64,000 nucleotides of DNA from Neelides folsomi (GCA_034687125.1 JAQGBZ010000278.1:1-64000), one strand, 5' to 3'; shown: positions 16,501 through 29,768, numbered from the stretch's first letter. Notes: generated by a model from the letters alone, not told the origin. Translations and numbers: made by a program.

Positions 16501-18633
16501 TCTTGTTTCTTTTGTACCATTTTGTGTATTTTAATAGCGAATTATTTAAATTTTAGGTAAAATGGCTGGAATATTTCAATCATGCCTTTTCTAAAGTTGG
16601 AATTGATGTTGGACATGACGAAATGGTTGTTGTATATGCTCCAGAATTCCTCCATGGTATTTCAATATTGGTAGAAGACAAATTGAGGAATGCGAAAGGA
16701 AAAGAAATTCTGAACAATTATATGATTTGGCATACTGTGAGGACAATGACTTCTTGTTTATCCAAACCATTCCGAGATGCTGAGAAAGTATTAAGAAAAG
16801 CCATTTTAGGATCTGAAGGTGAATTCTTTTTCATTTAAATAATATGACATCCAAAACCAAGCTTCTATTTTAATAAGGAATTAAATTTTTAATTTAATTA
16901 ATTTAATATAAAAGGATCGGAAGAAACATGGCGTTCATGTGTGAATGAAGTGAATAACAATTTGGGCTTCGCGGGTGGAGCGATGTTCATTCGGGAGCGT
17001 TTCGGTGGATCTGCAAAGCCAATGGCTCAAGAAATGATTGAAGAAGTCCGAGGAGCTTTTCAGCGCGGGTTGGATAGATTGGCTTGGATGGACGAAGAAA
17101 CGAGAAAGTTGGCAAGAGAAAAAGCCGCCTCGATTACGGACATGATCGGATTCCCGGATTTTATTTTGGATCCGCCCGAGTTGGACAAAAAATACGAGGG
17201 GCTGAGGATTAATGATTCCGATTATTTTGGAAATAATATCAGAGTGAGTGAGCACACTTTGATCAAGAATTTGGAAAAACTCCGACAACCTGTGAATAAA
17301 ACTAAATGGGGAATGACGCCCCCAACGGTCAACGCTTATTATTCTCCAACATCTAATCAAATGGTGATACCGGTAAAAATTACATAACAGTTATTCATAC
17401 AAATTCCTCAAAGTCAAAATTATCATAAAAATGAATAAAATTGAATAATATTAAAAAAAGACGTCATTGCAAAAAGTTACAAAGATGAATAAATTAATTA
17501 AAAGTGTTATTAGAAAAATCCACAAAGATGAATAAAATTAAAGAAAATGAATATTTATCAGTAATTTGGGCCAAGGTTGGAAAATTGAATAAAATTATTC
17601 TAAAATGGACTTTGGATTTATAGGCTGGAATTCTCCAATGGCCATTTTTCCACCCAGGGTTTCCAAAAAGTCTCAACTATGGAGCCATTGGGGTTGTGAT
17701 GGGACATGAACTTGCTCATGCATTTGACGATCAAGGTAAAATATTTAACTATTAATTAATGCAGTTTAATTACATATTTTTTACCAATACGTAAAATTAT
17801 TCATATTACCCGTAACGGTATATTAAGTACCTAATTCTTCATATTATAATTTTTAAAGGAAGGGAGTATGATAAAGATGGCAATCTTCACGCTTGGTGGG
17901 GAAACGGAACAATTGAGGCATTTAAGCGTGAGGCTGATTGTTTCGTTCGTCAGTATTCTTCCTACAGAACTGAAGGGTTGAGGGTCAACGGAAAACAAAC
18001 CTTGGGTGAAAACATGGCAGACAACGGAGGACTCCGAGCGGCATTTGAAGCTTACAAACTCTCAGGACGTCCCGATTTGCCTCTCCCGGGTCTCAACATC
18101 TCACATGAGAAATTATTTTTTGTCGCGTTTGCACAGGTTATTTTAACTGTTTAATCAAATCTCAATTTTAACTTTTTAATTAAAGGTCAAATTCTAACTT
18201 TTAATTAAAGCTTATATTTAACTTTTATTGAAGCTTTATTTCTATCTTTTAATTGAAGTTTTAATTTTCAATAAAGCTTAATTTTAACTTTTTAATTACA
18301 CAGTAATTTTTAACTTTTTAAAGTTTAATTATAATTTCATTAATATCAACCATGTACAAACTATTTCAGTGATTTTAATTCGATTTTAATTATCATTACC
18401 CTTTCGAAGAATCGCGATATAAACTAGAAAATGATTGAATATTGTATTAATTCCAGGTATGGTGTTCAACAGCTTTAAAGGAAACGATTGTTCTTCAGAT
18501 TCAAAATGATCCGCATGTGCCGTCTCCTCTGCGAGTCCGCGGCCCCGTGTCAAATCTCAAAGAGTTTTCAGATACTTTCGGATGTCGCCGAGGAGCAGAG
18601 ATGAATCCAATTTCTAAATGTACCGTCTGGTGA
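13548..18633 (+). CDS. Endothelin-converting-enzyme-like M13 zinc metallopeptidase
   Basis: Type II membrane ectoenzyme of the neprilysin/ECE family that trims regulatory peptides outside the cell. Twelve exons: 13548-13746, 14462-14713, 14918-15012, 15115-15226, 15561-15841, 16039-16134, 16216-16389, 16557-16818, 16915-17372, 17624-17735, 17859-18136 and 18457-18633 (831 residues). From the internal ATG 14476 it is 760 residues, close to ECE-1. That start reads [15 protein letters not shown], as in ECE-1, followed by one membrane span ([20 protein letters not shown]). Family motifs: [30 protein letters not shown] (zinc HExxH), GENMADNGG (usually GENIADNGG) and the C-terminal CTVW. The first exon adds 66 cytoplasmic residues that join in frame, so two N-termini are likely. 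ECE rather than neprilysin is inferred from the N-terminus. Confidence 0.93.
18137..18456. repeat. Low-complexity TTTAATTAAAG-like repeats in the last ECE intron
   Basis: This intron holds about six diverged copies of a unit like AACTTTTTAATTAAAGCTT, alternating with TTTATT tracts. It looks like replication-slippage simple sequence. Confidence 0.5.
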
Positions 18634-19715
18634 ATCTCAAAAAAGAGATTGAAAAATAATTTTTCTTTTTATATTCATTGTACCTGAATCCTCATTTCCC
18701 TTATATTTTAAAACACATCCTGTAATGTAGTATTATTTATGATGTATCTGTGTACAGGTATATCTGTAGCTTATTACGTGCTTTAAACTAACATGTATAC
18801 AAAATTTGTAAGATAACTCTAATCTATAATTTAAACACCTTTTTATACTTGCCCTTAGTTTGTAGGGGCTTATTTTGTTATATTTTTATGCATTTTAACT
18901 TTTTTAATTCTTGTCAAAAATCTTTTGCTAGGTTCATATTCAATTTGTAAATTATTTTACCAAAGACTTATTGTAAATTAGCAATCGTTTATTCGATTAA
19001 GCGTTAAGTGGCTATACAAAGCTGCCAATATGATTAATGGTTATATGAAATAACTTAAACTTTTAAGTGCTTTAAGCTTTAACTTTCATAATCGAGACTT
19101 TATTTTTAATTGACATTCTTCTTCATCTCAATAATTAAGTCATAAATCGCCAATTCCTCATTCACACTCTATAATATTTATAAAGTAAGGATCTTCACCT
19201 TTTCCCACACCGAAGTTGTATTTTATTACAGAGAATTACTTGTAATACATGAAACTTTCTTATACTAATAAGCGACTTATTGTTAGAATCTCTATAAACT
19301 CTATTAATTAATATTTAAACATTCTAAGAGTAAGACAACGAAGTAAAGCTTTAATTGTTCAGGAACTTTCCTTTTATTCGAAGTGATTAAGGAAAGCGAT
19401 ATTGTACAATAATCATTGAACAAATGATTACGGATTAATAAAATATGGATATTAAATTATTGTAACATTCGATTTATTGTTAGTATTATTTAAAGGGTGC
19501 CAACACCAAATTTATGCCAATAAAATATTTGAGCCTACTCACATTTATTTCTCTTATCATGGATACTTTCACAAATATTGGTCAATATATCTTATGATAA
19601 AATCTGAGAATTTATTTGTTACAATTTTTTATTTTTAAGTTCAACAATAAAATTTTGATTGGAATTAAATATAATTTGGAATATTAATAAAGTTAAAAGT
19701 TGGTAAATTACTAAA
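18634..19715. other. Intergenic, ECE 3' flank
   Basis: AT-rich, no gene seen. No AATAAA stands close to the ECE stop. Confidence 0.4.
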
Positions 19716-20417
19716 ATGGCTCCTCCGAGTTATTTTGATCGAACTCAGCTCCATCATATGCAACTGCCTTACTGGCCTCATGTGAAAGGACCAGAACATG
19801 AAAAACAGCACAAGGAAATTCCAATCCAGTCAACAACATTTGGACCATTTCAAGGGATGCAACTTCCACTTCTTGACCGAGACACGTATAATACAATATT
19901 AACATAATTGGTCAATATTCACAATTACATAAACTATGTAACTACAAATAATTTTCATTATTTATAAAAAAAATTTAATTAAATTTATTTCAATTAAAGG
20001 ATCCTCGAAGAGAAAGCAAAAGACTATGATCAGTTTTGTCCACCGAAGTCTCCTCCGCCTCCACCTGAGCAAGATCAATTTGTGATCCAAATTGAACCTG
20101 AGCCTTGTCACGGCCGCGATCTGACTGTCCCAATGCTTCCACCACCGCCGACCATTCTCAAGCATCTGTATCTTGGATTGAGTCATGAAGGACAAGGAGC
20201 CAAATCATATCTCAAAGCACGGTACAACTCTGGAACCCCCGACACTCGCTTTTGCTCTCCTCCAACATCAAACTCCGTCTATGCTTGGAAACTCACTGAA
20301 AAGATTAGGAGTCAGCGAGGAGCAACGAAACCGAGGAGGGAAACAATCGCCGGAACTTTCGCTTCTCCGTGCGGAATGGCTTGTAGGCCGAATTACGTTC
20401 CTTATTACTGGGCTTAA
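19716..20417 (+). CDS. Conserved-looking protein of unknown function, possibly axonemal
   Basis: Two exons, 19716-19885 and 20000-20417, joined in frame (AC|G, Thr) give 195 residues. There is no signal peptide or membrane span. The protein is rich in Pro, Tyr and His: it starts MAPPSYFDRTQLHHMQLPYW, has a proline run near the middle (PPKSPPPPPEQ) and ends RPNYVPYYWA. The stretch KARYNSGTPDTRF...TSNSVYAWKL resembles, by eye only, the short segment found in several ciliary microtubule inner proteins (a Tyr-x-Trp-x-Leu after a Pro-Pro-Thr/Ser stretch), so a cilium or sperm-tail role is possible. I do not assign a family. It converges on the isomerase gene, with stop codons under 200 bp apart. 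Confidence 0.75.
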
Positions 20418-20504
20418 AGGAATTAATAATACTTACGGATGTCTTTATGTGAAAATGCAAATTCGGATTTTATGAGAAAATGAATTCAAAATTCCAATTA
20501 CTAT

Positions 20505-20510
20505 TTTATT
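20505..20510 (-). terminator. Probable polyadenylation signal of the isomerase gene
   Basis: TTTATT on the plus strand is AATAAA on the minus strand, 105 bases past the minus-strand stop. It lies just beyond the convergent upstream gene. Confidence 0.5.
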
Positions 20511-20602
20511 AATTTCTTTAATATTTAACAATTTTAGATAGTTGTTAAAAGATTATCCATTAAGATTCAAATTAACAATGTAAAAAATATTTTGTTTCAA
20601 GA

Positions 20603-20622
20603 TTTCATTTCATTTCATTTCA
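20603..20622. repeat. (TTTCA)4 microsatellite over the isomerase stop codon
   Basis: Four perfect TTTCA units. Read on the minus strand they supply the last codons ATG AAA TGA of the isomerase, so the stop lies inside the repeat. Confidence 0.8.
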
Positions 20623-22246
20623 TTGACATTGAATTAATGAGAGAAGCAATTTCTTCTGGTTTAAAAAATCCCTTCTCGGTAAATATCCCTGTAATGAGAT
20701 TAGCTGGAGTGACGTCAAATGCAGGATTCCACGCTTTCACCCCTATAAATTAAAAGATTGTTATAAGAAAGAAGTATAAGAACAAAATGAGATCTTATTT
20801 ACAATTAGCAAATTATTGCATAAAGGTTTAATTTTAAACAGAATTTTAAATCTAACCCTGTGGAGTTAAAAGTTGTCCATTGAAATGCGTAATTTCCTTT
20901 TCATTTCGTTCTTCCACTTCGATTTCCTCTCCTGATCCTAAATGCTCACAAAGAGTCGAAGTTGGAGCTGCAATGTAAAATGGAACTTGATGGTATTTGG
21001 CACTGATGGCGAGCTTAACAATAAAAAGAAAATGGTTAAATATAGTATAATTTAACTAAATATTCTAATTACTAAAATTAATTTTAACAATTACTTATAC
21101 GCTAGAATAAATCAATAAAGTAGATCTAAATAGTAATATAACTTTCATTAAGTCTTACTTGATAAGTTCCAATTTTGTTAGCCGTGTCTCCATTCTTGAC
21201 AACTCGATCGGCCCCAACTACGATCCCATCAATCTTTTTATTCTTTAATAGCCAAGAAACAGCAGAATCACAAATAAGCGTTGATGGAATTCCTTCATGA
21301 AGAAGTTCGAAAGATGTGAGACGAGCACCTTGGTTGTAAGGGCGAGTTTCCGTACAATAACCATGATCTAATAATTATTCAATTTAACATCATGTTTACT
21401 ACTATAACTACTTTGCAATACTAAATATAAAGTGTATTCAATATTCAGCAACATTGAAATAAATCTTCTTCGAAAACTTCAATCTACAAAATTTGTATAT
21501 CTCAATAAATTATTTCGAAAATAAAATATATAACAAACGGAAATAAATAATAATGTTCAAATTACTTAAAACTCCCTTTTCAAAAAGTGCCCGGAAAACT
21601 CCAAGTGCCGTTCCATATCCAGCAGTAGCCAGCGACCCCGTATTGCAATGAGTCAACAAAGACACATTTGCCCCTTGGGAAATCTTAAGAATCTCTTCAA
21701 CCCCAACTCGACCAATAGCTTTGTTAATGTCAACATCCACTTTTAAAAGATGTTCAATGTAGTTGATGACTCTGGGAGATAAAAATTAAATTCAGTAATC
21801 TCTAATATTAAATAAATTATTTTTTAATTATTTTAATAACTATCTACTTAAAAGCAATTAAATATTTAAAAAACGTACTCTTCTTTTGCCGTTTTAATGT
21901 CACTGTCCTGTGGAATATTTTGAGCAAAATTGAGCAAAGCGGTTCCTTCCTTCTGCATGTTAACCGCAGTGGGCCGAGCATCTATCAGAGCCTTGACAGA
22001 AGTTTCGAGAAAACCTCGGAGATCACAAATGGTCTGAATGTCATTTGAACGATGAATGACACTTGCAATGGCCAGGGTGCCAACTGTGGCGATGAGCGGA
22101 GCCCCGCGGACTTCCATCCGTTTAATTGAATCGACAGCGTCATGGACGGAGTTTATAGGGCGGTAAGTGAGGTCATGAGGAACTTGGAGTTGATTAAGAA
22201 CTTCCAAACTCCCTCGTTGATATTTCAATGATTCCAAGCACGACAT
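20615..22246 (-). CDS. MRI1: Methylthioribose-1-phosphate isomerase
   Basis: Converts 5-methylthioribose-1-phosphate to methylthioribulose-1-phosphate in the methionine salvage pathway (cytosol). It belongs to the eIF2B-alpha/beta/delta-like fold family. Minus-strand exons are 22246-21879, 21771-21566, 21367-21159, 21013-20857 and 20742-20615; all phases fit, giving 355 residues (human 369). Recognisable blocks are RGAPLI near the N-terminus, [20 protein letters not shown] with the catalytic Cys, the [12 protein letters not shown] loop, [18 protein letters not shown] with the catalytic Asp, and the C-terminal [14 protein letters not shown]. The start [10 protein letters not shown] is the first ATG of exon 1. 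Introns are 107-198 bp. A TTTCA repeat covers the stop codon. Complete, with no damaged motif. Confidence 0.96.
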
Positions 22247-23807
22247 TTTCTCTCTGATGTCTAGATGAAACTAAAATCAAAATTGACCTTACAACTCGTC
22301 AAACTCTTTGATAACAAAAATCCTATCTTAAATACATATTTTAAGACTTCATGTCTATAAGAAGAAATTATATGTCTCAATGTCAGTGTCTCACTCATGA
22401 CATGACTCATAAATGAGACACTTTAATATTGATAAATATTCAAGATTAACATGCCTATAAAAACATTAATCCTTAAATACGACTCCTAATTGTAATATAA
22501 TTATATAGTCTTTTCGCCTCATAACACATCACTCTCATCATAATAGCTCAAGTAATAAAAAATAACCAGCAATTTTAAATAAATAGACCCGTCGTCGTCA
22601 ACCAGAACTTAAATCATAGTCGTTCAGTTTTAATGGAATGTTCTATAAACCCATATCATATATACATGTATGGTATACATATTTTATGTGGGTAGTTTAA
22701 AGTCTCGTGTTTAAATTCGAATGATGAAAGGACGAAATGATGATGAAATGATAATCATAGGGGAAACGAGAGAGGAACCAAATCAAACCAAGCATTGTTT
22801 TTATCAAACTTTGATCATCACATGCAATCATATCTCGTATTATGACTTTATTACATACTTGCTTATATTACCACTTATGTATATCTGTATATCTCTTATA
22901 ATGCATTGTTAAATGGTTTATCTCTTTTAACATCTAAACGATTAATCGAAGGAGTTTAAAATGAAGGAGCAAAACATTCAGGTCATCTTGAAAAGAATGT
23001 TTTAATACAAATGGACTATATTTAAAATGCTCAACTCCAGACGAATACTTAACTAATGCATAAATTCTGCTATATTCATTTATGATAACTGCTAAACTGA
23101 TTTTCAAACTACGCCCCTGAGAAAGATTGTTAGATAATTAAGTCATTTCGGCTCTTAACTTATCCTACATTAAAAGTATATTTATTTTGCAATCAACTAG
23201 TAGTGGCAATATGGCAAAATTGTGGAAACAGATTTCCTCATAAATACTTTATAATGTTCGTTGACCTCTCTGTGGGAAAATCATTACGAGAGGTCGGTGA
23301 AGATCAATTATCATTAATATTTCCATTATGGTTTCCTATGCGTAAAAAGCACAAAGGTAGGAGTTGGGAGAGAAGGTTAGTTCTGCGTCAAACTTGTTTC
23401 AACTCTATCAACCTCAGGTGAATGAAGTGAGGTGTGGAGGTGGAATGGGAAGTTCAGGTGTTCAGCTCAGGTGAGGAAGGTATGAAGTCTATCATAAAGG
23501 TATAATACCATAAAGTGAAGGTATGAAGAATATGAAGAGAGTTATATGATGACTCACGAATCTAATTATCCTCCCAGAGAGATTTGAGGATTGCGGGGGT
23601 GTGGTATTGTTCTTGTTGGACCAGGAGAGGAAGTGAAGCAGAGGAAGTGAGCTCGTCTGGAATCACCGAAATCACCGGAAGTCGGGTGGTTCGGGAGTCA
23701 TTTTCGCGGGAGATGGCGAGAGACTAATCCGTGGGGTGGTGGAGGCTCCCAGACGCCCTTACAACAATATTATTATTTATTCCCTCCCTTCTGCATGACC
23801 CTTCGCC
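22247..23807. other. Intergenic between MRI1 and FRMD-like gene (divergent)
   Basis: AT-rich to about 23.2 kb, then GC-richer toward 23.8 kb where the FERM gene's leader should lie. In that leader a 4-codon upstream ORF (ATG GCG AGA GAC TAA) at about 23713 precedes the real start. Nothing else is supported. Confidence 0.4.
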
Positions 23808-26419
23808 ATGATCCGAAGGAATAGTAAAAGTGACCTCAGGGGCTCCCTCCGATGCACCATCAGACTCCTGGATGACAACGAGGTTCTACAATGCGACTTC
23901 CTGGTAAGGATTTTGTCCTCTGAGCATAGATTGAGGTTTGAGCATTGGGTGTAAATATTTAATTTTCATCTTTGTTTATAGGCCCATCACAAGGGACAAT
24001 ATCTCATGGACTTTGTGTGCCGAAGCTTGAACATTGCCGAGAAGGATTATTTCGGACTTCGATTCGTTGACTCGAACAAACAGAGGGTAAGTAATTTAAA
24101 TAAATGGGCATTTAGTAGTTTGTTAAATCACTTGGTCTGTTGTTTATTGACATTTGGATTTATAGCATTGGATGGATCTTGGAAAGTTTATTGTGAAACA
24201 ACTAAAAGGTTGGTGAAATATATTTTTTATTTTTAAATAATTCCTTTAATAAGTTTTAAAATAAAGATTTGAGAGTGATTCAAGAAAAGAATGAGTTTCA
24301 ATTTTAAAATTTAAATTTCAGAAATGACTCCATTCATTGTTTGTCTGCGATTCAAATTCTACCCGTGTGACCCAAATCTTTTGAAAGAAGAAGTCACTCG
24401 TTACCAACTTGTCCTTCAACTTCGACGGGATATGCTCCATGGTCGATTATACTCAACGCTCACTGACATGGCTTCTCTCGTTTCATTCATCCTCCAATGT
24501 AAGCATTTTTAACATTTTGGTAAATTAAAAGAAAATTTAATAATTTTAATAATTAGCCGAGGTTGGGGACTATGATCCGGAACTCAACCCGGGTAACTAC
24601 GTGGCAGGATTCGAGCTCGTCAGTCGCCAAAGCCCAGAACTTGAAGAACGGGCCATTGAGTTGCATGGAAAGTTGAAAGGACTCACTCCAGCCGACTCAG
24701 ATGTTCTTTTCCTCAAGAAGGCCGTTGGGTTGGACACGTACGGAGTTGATCCCCATCCTGTGAAGGACCAACAGGGTGAACAAGTTTATGTTGGGATCAA
24801 CCACACGGGAATCAGCACTTTCCAAGGGTCACGCAAATCAACACACTTCAAGTGGTCGCAGATCACAAAGCTCAACTACGAGGCCAAAATGTTCATCATT
24901 CACCTTTCCATTGCTGAAGATGCAAGGACCAAGGTAAAGATTTTATTTTTTATACACCAGTCCATAAAGTACCTTCTATATTTCTATTTGAAATTTCCAA
25001 ATGATTTTTTAATTTCTATTTATTTTAAATTATTTGGCTTTGACTTCAATTTTTTTTAATATAACGTAATAAATTTTATTTGTAGAAAAAGGAGACGGTT
25101 GGATTCAAGTGCCAGACATCAAACTCGTGCAAATATCTCTGGAGATGCGCTGTAGAACAAAGACTCTTCTTCAAGTAATTTATTCAACCTTTGACATTTA
25201 GAAAAATATCTCAAAATTGAAAAATCATAAATTAATGAATTTAATATTTTTTTAGCTGTGGATGTGCATCCGACATTCCATTGAGTGTAAGAGGAGGCGG
25301 CATGATTTTTGGATCTCGATTCCGTTACTCTGGCAGAGTTCAACGTGAAATCTTGGAAGATCCCGGTCCACTTCGTGCATTGGACGGAGCCATCCAACGA
25401 ACTCCGCTTTATCGATCTCTAACAACAGGAGGTTTAAGGGACAAAACCAGATCGCTTCCTCATTCCCCGATGACCCTCGGTGGTTATGGAAGTTTGCCAA
25501 GGTCCAACCATTCGGCTCCTCCAGCTGATTGCCGAATGGATGCCATGAACCTCGGCTCTTCGACTTCGCTTCCATTGTCAACTCTCTCGTCTCCTTATTG
25601 TCCCGAACACACCCTGCCTCTCTTGGAGACACTTCCAGAAGGATCAGCAAGGGAAGAAGGAAAAGGTGAAAAAATTTAAAATTTATTATAATTTATTCCC
25701 CTCCATTATGCAACTTTTATTTATGGATATGAAAGTCACAGTTAGGATCAGAATCATAATGAACAATGTTTTCAAAATTTTATCAATTTATGGTATTGGT
25801 TTATGAATTTGATTCAATTTACATTGCAAAAGGGGGATTATTCCGGTTTATTCGGTTTATATGTCAAAAGTGTTAGAAATGGATTTTGCGGGTAAAATTT
25901 AAATATTCGTGTTATGACTTCTTGTTAAATCGATAAAGAGTTGTATAATGAAGGAGGTAGGGGAGCCTTGGGAGCTCCCACATTCATCTCATTCCTCAAA
26001 TTGATGTTTCGTGTCGTAGAAGAAGGTGAAATGGCCGGAGCTAGTGGAAATCCTTCTGACCCTCCGCCAATCGATCCAGGTAACATTTAATATTTAATTC
26101 CTCATCTCCGCTTGGACTCAAAAAAAACTTTTTTTTTTCTTTCCCAGCCTTCATGGCAGCCTTTGAAGGTGAAGGAGGACGAAAGCGAGTGAAGGACGGA
26201 GAAGGTCGTCAGATGCTTCTGTCCGTCTCAAAGATCTTTCTCGTGTGTCTTTGTTGTGTGTGTACGGCGCTCCTTCTCGTCGCCGTCCTGGCCATTGAAA
26301 TGGACGTTGAACTTTGCCACCGGATGAGGAAAATTCCGGAGGTCGAGTTGTTTCAAACAGAACTCTACGAACCTTTCAAGGTCTTCATCAGAGATAAGCT
26401 CGGATCACGCCAATTTTAA
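23808..26419 (+). CDS. FERM-domain protein, FRMD3/FRMD5-like, membrane-anchored
   Basis: Scaffold linking the plasma membrane to the cortical cytoskeleton. Nine exons: 23808-23903, 23982-24086, 24166-24208, 24322-24498, 24557-24933, 25086-25174, 25256-25665, 26020-26079 and 26148-26419; 542 residues. FERM lobe 1 opens [20 protein letters not shown] then [28 protein letters not shown] and [10 protein letters not shown] are family blocks. The FERM-adjacent motif [15 protein letters not shown] follows. A Ser/Pro linker comes next, then a hydrophobic span at about residues 480-501 ([20 protein letters not shown]) near the C-terminus, as in FRMD3/FRMD5. Exon 8 has a TAGAAG tandem acceptor (NAGNAG) that can add or drop one residue. 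FRMD3 versus FRMD5 is not resolved. Confidence 0.92.
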
Positions 26420-27978
26420 AAGCCGAATTAAACCTCCTCATCATCCCGTACAAAAGATGTGAGCCAAGGGCCAACGTGCACTCCAACACACTTCTTCGCA
26501 AAAATCTCAAATTTTTCTCCTTTTATGCTTAAGAATCAAATTTTGGGGATTTCCATTTATAGGAGGAACTGGCAATGGTTGGGAAAAAATGGTTAAAAAG
26601 TTTAAAATGCACTTAAAGTGGTTTGAAATGCTTTCTTAAGGCCTAAATAATATTTTATGTGAGTGAGATGAAGAGAAGCCGAAAGTTTGGTCCATTTGAA
26701 GTTAATGGAAGAGAAGCAATAAGGAAGCGACGAGGATAAAGGGCAATTATTTAAATGATCTTTCAATCCTTATAACTAAAACTAATGGGATATTTTATGT
26801 AAATAAAATTCATTTTTAAGTATTTCGGCATTTGGCCAAATACAAAGGGTTAATTAAGGCCATTCAGGGGGGCTTTTAATTATTAGAGAACTACTATTAA
26901 ATATAAATATTATATTTATTTTCTTAGAAAGAATTCTTAGCTGCTGATGACCTCATTCAGATTTATTACTTCTATTTTTAATATAATTGATATAATTTGA
27001 CTAATTTAATTTTAATTTCGTTGATATTCATGGAACATTTGCATCTCCACAGACAAGTATTATTATTTTATCGTTGTTTAAGTATAGGGTCTAGTCACAC
27101 ACATTGTGGACAAACACATTCCCTTTTATGGTTTTTACATATTCATCATTTGGAATACTCAGGAACAATTTTATTCAGATTCTCATTATATTAAATAACA
27201 CAACATTCCAAGTCTCAAATACTTCCGCGTTTAAATATATTATATGCATTACTTTTATTATAAGAAACTCTCAGTTTTGAAAACAATTTACCAAAAATGT
27301 TAAGGCAGGAAATACTTAAATTGAAAGCTTGGTTTTCACTCAATCGACCCATTTTTCAATTCAGCTTCAATATGAATGAAATACATGTGTATTAATGGTT
27401 GTGGTAATGGTGGTGAGTAATAACATTTAAGGAGTTTGGTATTGTCTTGTATTTTATAGAATAGTTGGGACCGTGTTACTCAAATGTGGGATTACGTAAA
27501 GTTGTTAGATCGTTCGTAAAGTGCAATTGTATTAAGTAATTAGAAATATAAATCATATAAATATTTTGTTTAATCACCTTAAAAGCTTTATTTTTCAAAT
27601 TATTATTATTTTAATGAAGAGTTTATTTTAAATATGACTAACGTCTATCACACTATACGTATTATCTATATAATATTTATATCAATATTATTTTGGGATC
27701 TTTCAAATATATATTATACAAATAATTGTTTATCAATATTGTTTTATGATTTATGAATTGTAATATTTTTGGCATATGGTTTTAATTTATATTAAGTGAA
27801 GCTGACCGAATAAACCAAATCTTTGCTTCAACAACTTTTTTATTGTCATTTTTAAAAATACTTCATATTCAGCACTCATATCGAAGAATAAACATTGAAA
27901 AAATGTTAAATGAAAAACAAGAAAACCAAAAATTAATATTCCGATATAAAATAAAAGAACCTAACATTTTTGTGTTAC
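26420..27978. other. Intergenic, convergent FRMD-like and GPN1
   Basis: AT-rich with no gene seen. An AATAAA at 26802-26807 may serve the FERM gene. The plus-strand frames here are short and of low complexity. Confidence 0.4.
27839..27844 (-). terminator. Probable polyadenylation signal of GPN1
   Basis: AATAAA on the minus strand, about 135 bases after the GPN1 stop codon. Confidence 0.5.
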
Positions 27979-29555
27979 CTAGTTTTCTTCCATTTCTTCA
28001 AGTCGGGAAATCTTTGAAAATGATGCATTGAAATTCCTTTCTTCTTGTTCGTCATCTGAAATTAAGAAAATTAGTTAATTTCATTATAAGTTTAATTATT
28101 ATAAATAGTCAAGTGCAAAGTAATTGTAATGAGTAAAATAGTAAAAGTAAAGTTTGTATAATTTAACAAATGAAATAATTCTTACCTTCAATGATAGTGG
28201 AATTGTCAGAGTCAGAGTCTTCATCAACATGAAATGTTCTGTCAGTTAAACCAGATCCACCGTCTAGGAGTGACAAAGTCGAGAAAAGACGACTTGACGA
28301 ATCTGTCGTGACTTGAGCATCCCTTTTAAGCCTCCTTTTCTGTCGTTCTATTTCTCTCACGATTTCCTTTTCCTTTTCCTTTCTTTGAGCAATGTAAACA
28401 GGAAGAAAGTGTCTGTAAAAATCATCATTGAACATTGATTAATTAAAATTATGTTAACCATTGAATAGCAAAAAATAATAATAAATAATTATAAATTAAG
28501 AATAAAAATTTAATAACTCACTCATAATATTCTTTAACACATCTCTCTGTTAAATCATATAATGATGGAATTCCAGTTCCTACTTTGGCCGATACCACGC
28601 AAGTGTCAATCACTTTATACAATTCTTCAAGATGTAAAACTAATGAAGATGCTAGTGATGCGGAATAGCCCTCTTCTTTCTGAATCTCGTCTTCAATCGC
28701 TTCAAAATCAGTCATCCAATTAAGAACATTTTTAGGATCAACTTCATCACACTGAAAAATAAATATTCTTTTGTTAAATAAAGGAGAAGAGATAACTTTT
28801 TGTATTAGAGAATTAACGCTTTATAATAATAATTAATAAAATATAAATTCGACAAAAAGCTCACTTTGTTTAAAACGATAGCCAAAGGTAATTGAGATTT
28901 GTATAAGATCGATGTGGCGAGAGTCATCGTCTGAACAAAGCTAATAGGATTTTGAGCGATGAGGAGATCCGTGACGTACATCATGATCGTTGGGAAAGTG
29001 TTTGCTAAAGTTTCCGTAATGATTTGACCCGAAGCACTCCACAAAAAAATTTCGATTTGACCAGGAGTGTCAATAAGAATATACTTGTGGTTTTTCCCCT
29101 TTTCTACAAGAAGGTCCACAACTTGATTAAAATTAACACTGTAGAGATTAAGTGCCGTGATGATGGCTCCATTTGGCCCCAATTTGTGTTCTTTCATCAG
29201 ATTGCTCGCACTTATCGTGTCTCGAATATCTGGAATCACAAGAAACAAATTACACTTTTTTCTATTTACCTGTAATCAATTGCACTCAACTCAACAAGAA
29301 TTCAACATTTTACAAATTGAGAAAAAAACTATTTATTCACTCACCAATATTGACAGGGAAAGGGCAACTGATACAAGCAGGATCAAGGTTAACAATGTAT
29401 GGGGGAGTTCCTTTGGCTATCAGATCCGCCGTAACTCGTTGGACAAGAGTTGTCTTTCCCGAAGCAGCCAAACCCATCATGATGAGAACTGTCGGCTTTT
29501 CCGTCTTGACTTCTGAACCTCCTGCAACTGAAGCTCCTTCTTGCTCCATCTCCAT
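27979..29555 (-). CDS. GPN1: GPN-loop GTPase 1 (RNA polymerase II assembly factor)
   Basis: Small GTPase required for cytoplasmic assembly and nuclear import of RNA polymerase II. Five minus-strand exons: 29555-29345, 29229-28865, 28751-28522, 28412-28186 and 28055-27979; 369 residues (human 374). Motifs in order: P-loop GLAASGKTT, the defining GPN triplet in LGPNGAI, G3 in DTPGQIE, and G4 NKCDEVD created by the exon 2/3 join. The C-terminal third is charged ([19 protein letters not shown]) and ends in an acidic tail, as in the family. A splice acceptor 2 bases upstream of the ATG implies a 5' untranslated exon, probably near the (ATTCGG)4 repeat at 29.77 kb. Complete and intact. Confidence 0.96.
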
Positions 29556-29768
29556 CCCTAAATATCAGAAATAATTTAACATTAATAATATTAATATACA
29601 ATACAAAACAAGTCTACAATCTACAATAATCAGACAGAATCAAAATTTTATACTATATATATAATTTCTTAAAACCATTATTTAAAAATATTAAAAAGAC
29701 AATAGTTAGCATTTATTTGTTTAATAAAAATGTAAGCTAATATTTACCGGAACCTGATTTTTAGGAGT

